This document shows, piece after piece, positions 58,087-64,000 of a DNA stretch of 64,000 nucleotides. A program made the position numbers and the translations under genes. Under the pieces are notes generated by a model, which ran no database searches, was not told the origin of the DNA, and worked only from the letters and a program-made list of their open reading frames with translations. Source of the stretch: Gordonia sp. SL306 (GTDB lineage Bacteria; Actinomycetota; Actinomycetes; Mycobacteriales; Mycobacteriaceae); NCBI RefSeq assembly GCF_026625785.1, contig NZ_CP113063.1, positions 3,658,001 through 3,722,000 of the forward strand, read 5' to 3'. How positions within the stretch are numbered: position 1 is the stretch's first letter; every line of letters begins with the position of its first letter.

Positions 58087-60587
58087 CGCAGGTGAGCGCC
58101 GGTCATCCTGGTCTCACCGCAGCGGAGGTCGCCCAGCGGGTGGCCGACGGCCAGGTCAACGATCTGCCGGATCGGTCGGGACGCTCCGTCGCCGACATCA
58201 TCCGAGCCAACGTTTTCACCCGGATCAATGCGATCCTCGGGGTCCTGTTCGTGATCGTCGCCTCCACCGGCTCGCTGATCAACGGCCTGTTCGGGCTGCT
58301 CATCATCGCGAACAGCGGCATCGGCATCATCCAGGAGGTCCGTGCGAAACGGACGCTGGACAAGTTGGCGATCGTCGGTCAGACGACACCGATGGTGCGT
58401 CGAGATGGGCAGGTGGGCGCGCTGTCGCCCAACGAGATCGTCCTCGACGACATCATCGAGATCGGTGCAGGCGATCAGGTCGTCGTCGACGGGGAGATGG
58501 TCGAGGCGATGGCCCTCGATGTCGATGAATCGCTGCTCACCGGAGAGGCTGACCCGGTCGACAAGGTGCCGGGGGACCAGATCCTGTCCGGGAGCTTCGT
58601 CGTCGCGGGCTCCGGCGCTTACCGCGCCACCAGGGTCGGTGCCGAGGCCTACGCCGCGCAACTCGCGTCGGAGGCGTCCAAGTTCACCCTGGTCTCCTCG
58701 GAACTGCGGTCGGGGATCGACCAGATCCTCAAGGTGATCACCTGGCTGCTGATCCCGGCGGGCATCCTCACCATCGTCAACCAGGTGTTCATCAGCGACA
58801 ACGGGATTCGCGCGTCCCTGTTGGGGATGGTCGCCGCGCTGGTACCGATGGTGCCCGAAGGTCTGGTCCTGATGACCTCGATCGCGTTCGCGGTCGGCGT
58901 GGTGCGGCTCGGTCAGCGTCAATGTCTGGTCAACGAGCTGCCCGCGATCGAAGGTCTGGCACGCGTGAACGTGGTGTGCGCCGACAAGACGGGGACGCTC
59001 ACCGAGAACGGGATGCGGCTGTCGGAAGTGCGGCCGGTCGCCGGGCAGGCGCCGGCCGATCTCGGACCCGTCCTGGCCTCGTTGGCCGCACACGACCCGC
59101 GACCGAACGCCAGCATGCAGGCCTTGTCCGAGGCCTATCCCGAGCCGCCGTCGTGGTCGCTGGTCACGGTCGAGCCGTTCACGTCGGCCAAGAAGTGGAG
59201 CGGAATGTCGTTCCGCGACGCCGGCGGTGAGGACATGGGCAACTGGCTGGTGGGTGCGCCCGACGTGCTCCTCGATCCGGCGAGTGCCACCGCCCATCTG
59301 GCGAACGAATTGGGTTCGACGGGACTGCGGATTCTGCTGCTCGCCCAGACCGATGTGCCGGTCGACACCCCGCCTGCGCCGGGTGCCGACACCCCGGGAT
59401 CGGTCACCCCTGTCGCGCTCGTCGTGCTCGAGCAGCGGGTACGGGCCGATGCACGGGAGACTCTCGACTACTTCGCGAGTCAGAACGTCGACGTCAAGGT
59501 GATCTCCGGCGACAACGCGCGTTCGGTCGGCGCGGTCGCGGCCTCACTCGGTCTGGGCTCACCGGACACGTCGGTGGACGCACGCAGCCTGCCGACCGAC
59601 CAAGACGAACTCGCCGAGATCGTCGACCGCGGCGTCACCTTCGGCCGGGTGCGCCCCGATCAGAAGCGGTCGATGGTCAAGGCGTTGCAGTCCACGGGCG
59701 ACACCGTCGCGATGACCGGAGACGGTGTCAACGACGTGCTGGCGCTCAAGGACGCCGACATCGGGGTGGCGATGGGATCGGGAAGTTCGGCGGCGCGTTC
59801 GGTCGCGCAGATCGTGTTGCTCGACAACAGGTTTGCCACTCTGCCCTATGTCGTCGGCGAGGGTCGCCGCGTGATCGGCAACATCGAGCGGGTTTCCAAC
59901 CTGTTCCTCACCAAGACCGTGTACGCGGTGCTGCTGGCGTTGTTCGTCGGCATCGGCGGACTGGTGGATCACCTGTTCGGTGCGGGCTCCCTCAGCTACC
60001 CGTTCCAGCCGATCCACGTGACCATTTCGGCGTGGTTCACGATCGGTATCCCGGCGTTCGTACTGTCGCTGGCACCGAACAACGAACGGGCCCGTCCGGG
60101 ATTCGTCCGACGGGTGCTGTCCCAAGCGGTGCCGAACGGGATCATCGTCGGACTGGCCGCCTTCGTCACCTACGTCATCGTGAATCCAGGTGGGTCGGGC
60201 GTCGAGATCGGGAACAAGGACTCGGTCGACCTCAGCCCTCTGCAGACGCAGGCGGCAACCGCGACCCTGATGACCCTGATCGCCGTCGCCCTGTATGTCC
60301 TGGCGGTGGTCGCGCGGCCGTACAACTGGTGGAAGGCGATCCTGATCGCGGTGTCGGTCGGCGCGTACGTGGTGATCTTCCTGTGGCCGTGGACTCAGGA
60401 CCTGTTCAAGCTCGACACGTCGAATACGCAGATGATGTCGGTCGCGGCGGTGTCGGCGGCGTTGGGCATCGTGGCGGTCGAGGTGGTCTCGCGGATGGTT
60501 CCGCGAATCGTGGCGGCGCGAGATCAACGCCTGGCCGATACCGCGGGTCCCGTTGACGATGGGACTGCACCCCGACGTCCGGACTGA
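58083..60587 (+). CDS. ctpE: P-type cation-transporting ATPase CtpE
   Basis: 834 residues. Phosphorylation site 'DKTGTLT' with Asp301, actuator loop 'LLTGEADPV' (TGEA at 153-156, where many pumps have TGES), hinge 'TGDGVND' at 545-551, TM4 '[11 protein letters not shown]' as in type II calcium-like pumps, and about ten membrane segments. Mycobacterial CtpE is a calcium importer needed under low calcium (family knowledge). GTG 58083 overlaps the MBL stop; the frame extends upstream but not meaningfully. Ortholog of Rv0908. The C-terminal 25 residues are an extra polar tail. Confidence 0.92.
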   Translation: MTQVSAGHPGLTAAEVAQRVADGQVNDLPDRSGRSVADIIRANVFTRINAILGVLFVIVASTGSLINGLFGLLIIANSGIGIIQEVRAKRTLDKLAIVGQTTPMVRRDGQVGALSPNEIVLDDIIEIGAGDQVVVDGEMVEAMALDVDESLLTGEADPVDKVPGDQILSGSFVVAGSGAYRATRVGAEAYAAQLASEASKFTLVSSELRSGIDQILKVITWLLIPAGILTIVNQVFISDNGIRASLLGMVAALVPMVPEGLVLMTSIAFAVGVVRLGQRQCLVNELPAIEGLARVNVVCADKTGTLTENGMRLSEVRPVAGQAPADLGPVLASLAAHDPRPNASMQALSEAYPEPPSWSLVTVEPFTSAKKWSGMSFRDAGGEDMGNWLVGAPDVLLDPASATAHLANELGSTGLRILLLAQTDVPVDTPPAPGADTPGSVTPVALVVLEQRVRADARETLDYFASQNVDVKVISGDNARSVGAVAASLGLGSPDTSVDARSLPTDQDELAEIVDRGVTFGRVRPDQKRSMVKALQSTGDTVAMTGDGVNDVLALKDADIGVAMGSGSSAARSVAQIVLLDNRFATLPYVVGEGRRVIGNIERVSNLFLTKTVYAVLLALFVGIGGLVDHLFGAGSLSYPFQPIHVTISAWFTIGIPAFVLSLAPNNERARPGFVRRVLSQAVPNGIIVGLAAFVTYVIVNPGGSGVEIGNKDSVDLSPLQTQAATATLMTLIAVALYVLAVVARPYNWWKAILIAVSVGAYVVIFLWPWTQDLFKLDTSNTQMMSVAAVSAALGIVAVEVVSRMVPRIVAARDQRLADTAGPVDDGTAPRRPD

Positions 60588-60588
60588 C

Positions 60589-60594
60589 TAGACT
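60589..60594 (+). promoter_or_regulatory. -10 hexamer TAGACT of the antitoxin-family gene
   Basis: TAGACT begins 2 nt after the ctpE stop and ends 6 nt before ATG 60601, so this small gene can be transcribed apart from ctpE. Confidence 0.5.
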
Positions 60595-60600
60595 CGGAGC

Positions 60601-60849
60601 ATGGATCTCAAAGGACTGGTGGACAAGGCCAAGGCCGCGCTCAGGGGCAACCCGAGCCTGATCGAAAAGGGCGGCGACACGGTCAACAAGGTCACCGGCG
60701 GCAAATACTCCGGTCATGTCGACAAAGCGCAGGACGCAGTCAAGAAGGCGGTCGGGTCGGACACCCCGAAGCCGGAGAACCCGGCTCCCGCCCCGAACCC
60801 GGAGCCGCCGAAACCCGAAGAGCCGAAGCAGAATCCGCCTCAGGCCTAG
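60601..60849 (+). CDS. MT0933-like antitoxin-family protein (Rv0909-like)
   Basis: 82 residues. Lys/Gly-rich N-terminal half 'LKGLVDKAKAALRGNPSLIEKGGD' region with 'VTGGKYSGHVDKAQDAVKKAVG', the MT0933 antitoxin pattern, then a Pro/Glu/Lys tail. In M. tuberculosis the homologue (Rv0909) is annotated as antitoxin to the SRPBCC protein Rv0910, the next same-strand gene there. Here the partner-like gene is at 61429, with mpg placed between on the other strand. Toxin activity has weak support in general; treat as a name. Stop shares CTAG with the mpg stop. Confidence 0.8.
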   Translation: MDLKGLVDKAKAALRGNPSLIEKGGDTVNKVTGGKYSGHVDKAQDAVKKAVGSDTPKPENPAPAPNPEPPKPEEPKQNPPQA

Positions 60850-61430
60850 GGTTCGCCCCGGGTCTCGGCCCGAGCATGCCGCCGATACGACGACACGGTC
60901 GGATCGGCAGCGAACCAGAAACGCCACGGCACGTCGGCGGCACGTCGGACGCCGACCCGCGGTCCGACGCTGATCGCTGCCGACGCCACCGGTCCTGATC
61001 TGTCGATGCTGACGGGCCTGCCGTCGTCGAGGTCGCTGTCGAGGTCATCCATGGTGATGCCGAGCGCGCGGGTGAGATTTCCCGGCCCACGTGCCAACGA
61101 CACATCATCCTTGGCGGTCGGCCGCCGTGTGCGGGCCAGATCGAGCCCGTCGATGATCTCTCCGGCGCGGATCAGGACGGCCGATCCCTGTTCGGTCGGG
61201 CCGGTCACCACATTCGCGCAGAAGTGCCCGTGGATTCGGTAGACGTAGAGCCGCCCAGGCGGGCCGTACATGATCTCCGACCTGCGTGTGCGGGTGTATG
61301 CGTGCGATGCCGGATCGTCGCGACCGCCGTATGCCTCCACCTCTGTGATGCGGGCGGCGACGCCGTGCCCCACCAGAACGGTGCCCAGCAGCGCTCGCGC
61401 GTTGTCGCTGACGCTAGGCTCACTGACCAT
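60846..61430 (-). CDS. mpg: 3-methyladenine DNA glycosylase (Mpg/AAG)
   Basis: 194 residues. AAG-family blocks 'ARITEVEAYGGRDDPASHA', 'MYGPPGRLYVYRIHGHFCANVVTG' region, 'SAVLIRAGEIIDGLDLARTRR' region, 'LARGPGNLTRALGI', 'RVGVRRAADVPWRFW'. Removes alkylated purines from DNA; the Glu in 'EVEAYGG' is the likely catalytic residue. ATG 61430 (MVSEPSV) is chosen; ATG 61451 would add seven residues but overlap the neighbour more. It lies exactly between the Rv0909- and Rv0910-like genes: stop codons overlap as CTAG (60846-60849) and start codons as CATG (61428-61431). Confidence 0.92.
   Translation of the reverse strand: MVSEPSVSDNARALLGTVLVGHGVAARITEVEAYGGRDDPASHAYTRTRRSEIMYGPPGRLYVYRIHGHFCANVVTGPTEQGSAVLIRAGEIIDGLDLARTRRPTAKDDVSLARGPGNLTRALGITMDDLDSDLDDGRPVSIDRSGPVASAAISVGPRVGVRRAADVPWRFWFAADPTVSSYRRHARAETRGEP
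61415..61420 (+). promoter_or_regulatory. -10 hexamer TAGGCT of the SRPBCC gene, inside mpg
   Basis: TAGGCT ends 8 nt before ATG 61429 and lies within the first codons of mpg on the opposite strand, so the promoter of one gene is coding sequence of the other. Confidence 0.45.
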
Positions 61431-61866
61431 GGCCAAGACTAGTGACTCCATCGATGTGGACCTGTCTGTCGAAGATACCTGGGCCGCGGCATCGGATCTG
61501 ACGCGTTACACGGAGTGGCTCGTGCTGCATGACGGCTGGCGGTCGGCGGTTCCGGCGGCCGACGAACTCGGCGAAGGTGTGTCGCTGGCATCGGTGGTCA
61601 AGGTCAAGGGGACCCGCATCCGGTTCGACTGGACGATCGAGAAGTACCGTCCATTGGAGCAGGTGCGGTTGAAGGGCAACGGCAAGGGCGGCGTGAAGGC
61701 CAAGCTCGACCTGGGCATAGCGCCCACCGATTCGGGGTCGACAGTAACCTTCACTGTTGATCTCGGCGGTTTGCCACTGATCGGGCCGGCCGGCAAGGCA
61801 GCGGCCATGGCGGTATCCGGGGATCTGCGGAAGTCGTTGACGACATTCCGTGAGGTCTTCGGCTAG
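61429..61866 (+). CDS. SRPBCC family protein (Rv0910-like)
   Basis: 145 residues, one START/Bet v1-like (SRPBCC) domain: 'SIDVDLSVEDTWAAASDLTRYTEWLVLHDGW' region, 'RIRFDWTIEKYRPLEQVRLKGNG' region, 'GSTVTFTVDLGG', and C-terminal helix 'AAAMAVSGDLRKSLTTFREVF'. Opening 'MAKTSDSIDVDL' parallels M. tuberculosis Rv0910 as I remember it, supporting ATG 61429. Such proteins bind lipids or hydrophobic ligands; in M. tuberculosis it is listed as a toxin with Rv0909, for which I see no direct support here. Confidence 0.85.
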   Translation: MAKTSDSIDVDLSVEDTWAAASDLTRYTEWLVLHDGWRSAVPAADELGEGVSLASVVKVKGTRIRFDWTIEKYRPLEQVRLKGNGKGGVKAKLDLGIAPTDSGSTVTFTVDLGGLPLIGPAGKAAAMAVSGDLRKSLTTFREVFG

Positions 61867-61889
61867 ACGACAAACAGGGGGGGACGGCG

Positions 61890-63710
61890 ATGGGGCGTCA
61901 CAGTTCGGGCGGTGGTCGCCCGGAGTCGGGAGACGGTCGGGATCGGCCGGAACCGGGAGCGGGGCACGATCGACAAGGGTCGGGCGCGGAACGTGTGTCG
62001 CGCACGGGCCCGATCGACATGCCGGCGAGCGGTCCGATCGAGCGGCAGTCGGCTCGGCGGGGCTCCGACGACGATTTCGGGTTCGATCACCGGCGTGCGT
62101 CGACGGGTCGCCGGGCAGGCTGGCTCTGGGGCGGCGCCGCTCTGATCGTGGTGGCCGCACTGGTCACCGGCTTCGTGTTGTGGCGGACAGGTGCCGTGGG
62201 CTGTGCCGATCGGGAAACCATCTCGGTCGCATCGGATCCCTCCATGACCAGTGCGTTGCGCACCGTCACCCAGGACGCATCCGAGGACTCCTGCTACGAC
62301 TTCGACATCAACGGCGTGGCCGGAGCACAGGTGCCCGGTCAGTTGACCAGCGGTGACAAGGCGCCTGACCTGTGGGTCGCCGACTCGCAGATCCAGGCCC
62401 GCCGGGTCACCACTCAGGTGCGCCGCGATCTGAACATGGTGTCGCCGTCGATCGCGTCCTCGCCGACGGTGGTGGTGGGGAAGTCCGTCCCGCAGTTGAA
62501 CAGCTGGGTCGACGTGATGAAGCTGCAGGATCTGCGGACCGGCAGCCCGATCGACACCAGCACCGGTGACGCGCCGATCGTGGGTGCCCTGGCGGAGGAG
62601 AATGCCGGGAACCTGTCGGAGAAGCAGCTGACGGCGGCGATGACGGTGCTCGCCGTGCAGCAGAACAACGCGCGCCTGGCCAACGACAACGAGGGCACCC
62701 GCCTGAACCTCGCGAACACGACCGAGGTCCCGGTGGTCACCACCGAGCAGCAGTACCTGCTGTTCACGCGAACCCATCCGGGATCAGAACTGAAGGCATC
62801 GGTGCCTTCCGACGGCACAGTGATGCTCGACTATCCGATGGTCAACACGGCGAGCGCGGCTCGAAAGGACACCGCCGCCAAGGCGGGCAAGGAACTGGCC
62901 GACAGGCTCGCGTCGTCCGATGGACAGAAGACGCTCAACGAGTCCGGGTACCGCAACCCCGACGGTGCGCCCTTGCCCGACGGCGCCGGAATCGGTCAGG
63001 TCAAGAACCTCGAGCTCAAGGATCCGTCGCAGGTCGACCGGGCGATCCGGCAGTGGCAGGTGCTCGGCGTGCCGATTCGCACGCTCGTCGTCGAGGACAC
63101 CTCGGGTTCGATGGCCGCACCGGCAGGCGACCAGACGCGTGCCGATCTGCTCATCGATGCGTCGATGACCGGTCTCACCCTGTTCCCCAACAACGCGATG
63201 GTCGGCGGATGGGCGTTCGGCATCGACAAGGGCGGCCCCGATCAGGACTGGAAGTGGATGTCCCCGATCCGGCGTCTCGACGCCCAGGCCGTCGGTGGCG
63301 GAACGCATCGTCAGGAACTGGGCCGGGCGGTCCGCCGTGGTCTCGCACCGTCTCAGCTCGGCGGCGGGACGGGCCTCTACGACACGACTCTCGCGGCGTT
63401 CAAAGAGGTGCAGAACAGCTACGACCCGAACTACTCGAACTCGGTCATCATCATGACCGACGGGCAGAACGAGGATCCGAACAGCATCAGCCTCGACGAG
63501 TTGCTCTCGCAGTTGAAAGAACTCGAGGATCCGGCACGTCCGGTCCTGGTCCTGACGATCGGGATCTCCGAGGATGCGGACACCGAGGCGTTGAAGGAGA
63601 TCGCCGACGCCACCCCGGGTGGCACCACGTATGTGGCCCAGACACCCGAGGACATCAAGTCGGTGTTCGTCGATGCGATCCAGGCGCGCGTCGCCGCGGC
63701 CGGCCGCTGA
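61890..63710 (+). CDS. Membrane-anchored solute-binding/VWA domain protein
   Basis: 606 residues. Disordered N-terminus (1-75, rich in Gly, Arg, Asp), one membrane helix (about 77-100, 'LWGGAALIVVAALVTGFVLW'), then an extracellular periplasmic-binding-like domain ('ISVASDPSMTSALRTVTQD', 'PDLWVADSQI', about 115-385) and a von Willebrand A domain with MIDAS 'VVEDTSGSM' and 'GGGTGLYDTTLAAF', 'VIIMTDGQNEDPN'. Metal-dependent adhesion and a captured ligand are the expected functions. ATG with GGGGGG upstream. Similar double-domain proteins occur across actinobacteria without known role; no transporter is adjacent. Confidence 0.82.
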   Translation: MGRHSSGGGRPESGDGRDRPEPGAGHDRQGSGAERVSRTGPIDMPASGPIERQSARRGSDDDFGFDHRRASTGRRAGWLWGGAALIVVAALVTGFVLWRTGAVGCADRETISVASDPSMTSALRTVTQDASEDSCYDFDINGVAGAQVPGQLTSGDKAPDLWVADSQIQARRVTTQVRRDLNMVSPSIASSPTVVVGKSVPQLNSWVDVMKLQDLRTGSPIDTSTGDAPIVGALAEENAGNLSEKQLTAAMTVLAVQQNNARLANDNEGTRLNLANTTEVPVVTTEQQYLLFTRTHPGSELKASVPSDGTVMLDYPMVNTASAARKDTAAKAGKELADRLASSDGQKTLNESGYRNPDGAPLPDGAGIGQVKNLELKDPSQVDRAIRQWQVLGVPIRTLVVEDTSGSMAAPAGDQTRADLLIDASMTGLTLFPNNAMVGGWAFGIDKGGPDQDWKWMSPIRRLDAQAVGGGTHRQELGRAVRRGLAPSQLGGGTGLYDTTLAAFKEVQNSYDPNYSNSVIIMTDGQNEDPNSISLDELLSQLKELEDPARPVLVLTIGISEDADTEALKEIADATPGGTTYVAQTPEDIKSVFVDAIQARVAAAGR

Positions 63711-63804
63711 TCGAGCACGCCTGAAGCTGTCGTTTACCTGAGGATTACCTTGCGATCAGCTTCTCCGGCTGGTCGTTAGGTAGGCCTTATTGCAGAATCG
63801 ACGT

Positions 63805-64000
63805 ATGACCCGTAAAGACACCCTGCCCCGCGCGGCCGGAGTCGCCGCAGCGTTGGCGACCGTCGGCCTCGTCACCGGTGCGTGCGGTTCCGACGACCCA
63901 TCGGATACCGCAGCGACGAGTTCGATGGCCTCAGGCGGGGCAGCCGGCACCGCATCGGCGGCGGGTGGGACCTACCAGGACGGCGAGTATTCGGCCACCG
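63805..64000 (+). CDS. Lipoprotein, probable FMN-binding-domain type (3' end outside window)
   Basis: Starts at ATG 63805 and is open to the window edge (65 codons seen). A signal peptide 'RAAGVAAALATVGLVTGAC' ends in a lipobox-like 'VTGAC' with Cys27, followed by a Gly/Ala/Ser/Thr linker and 'GGTYQDGEYSAT', the way FMN-binding-domain lipoproteins often begin ('YxDGxYxAxG'). CAGAAT 6 nt before the ATG is a C-variant of the leaderless hexamer. Family call is tentative because the domain itself lies beyond the end. Confidence 0.55.
   Translation, partial: MTRKDTLPRAAGVAAALATVGLVTGACGSDDPSDTAATSSMASGGAAGTASAAGGTYQDGEYSAT

Noticed and set aside
57801-59297. 498-residue open frame opposite the MBL hydrolase and ctpE genes
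   Set aside because: Crosses a gene junction on the other strand, no domain.
60601-61866. Active toxin-antitoxin system
   Set aside because: Only the inherited annotation of Rv0909/Rv0910 suggests this; an SRPBCC fold is a ligand-binding fold and the two genes are separated here by mpg.

Overview
The window is high-GC actinobacterial DNA from a mycolic-acid-type genus; gene content and order point to Gordonia or a close relative (inference, no 16S or marker tree available). The sign is a backbone of genes in the same relative order as I remember from the Mycobacterium tuberculosis Rv0879c-Rv0910 region: DUF2530 protein (22613), MarR regulator (24574), SpoU/TrmH methyltransferase (26549), DUF2537 protein (27400), sepH (28589), serC (29914), second citrate synthase (34556), gltA (42816), echA6 (51168), metallo-beta-lactamase-fold hydrolase (56905), ctpE (58083), MT0933-like antitoxin-family protein (60601) and SRPBCC protein (61429). 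No rRNA, tRNA, CRISPR array, prophage or insertion sequence was seen.

Layout. 1-7.3 kb: tail of a sacsin/Hsp90-like protein, TetR with acyl-CoA dehydrogenase, a hemerythrin-domain protein and an MMPL exporter. 7.4-13.1 kb: PAP2 phosphatase, an acyl-CoA dehydrogenase plus kinase pair that mirrors the two domains of animal ACAD11, an unusual alpha/beta-hydrolase with its TetR regulator, and a MerR regulator fused to a DNA sliding-clamp-like domain. 13.1-18.5 kb: a leftward catabolic operon (BadI-like, BadH-like, CoA ligase, acyl-CoA dehydrogenase, TetR) that reads as an aerobic cyclohexanecarboxylate-type ring degradation cluster. 18.6-22.6 kb: XRE-cupin regulator diverging from an NCS2 permease, an isopenicillin-N-synthase-like Fe(II)/2-oxoglutarate oxygenase and a hydrolase. 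22.6-44 kb: the backbone, carrying an AzgA-type purine permease, Eis-like acetyltransferase, RaaS-like TetR/ABC exporter, PdxH, MFS exporter, a second IPNS-like oxygenase, a DUF2236 protein, PxpB/PxpC and a PfkB sugar kinase. 44-64 kb: FKBP, photolyase, crotonases, a four-gene translationally coupled XRE/ABC cassette, FMO-like flavoprotein, NCS1 permease, XdhC, MBL hydrolase, CtpE, Mpg glycosylase, a solute-binding/VWA protein and the start of a lipoprotein.

Expression signals are unusually readable. Many genes have no Shine-Dalgarno sequence but a TANNNT hexamer 6-8 nt before the start codon, the layout of leaderless actinobacterial mRNAs; several starts were chosen on this basis. Within operons, 1-4 nt start/stop overlaps (ATGA, GTGA, TGATG) are common. 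Candidate TetR/MarR operators, long hairpins and two REP-like repeat families lie between genes.

Best candidates for something new: the MerR/sliding-clamp fusion, the split ACAD11-like pair, the Bad/Ali-like cluster, the NCS2-oxygenase-hydrolase cassette, and mpg fitted with no spare bases between two genes that are neighbours in M. tuberculosis. All function calls rest on reading the sequence and on remembered families; no database search was run.
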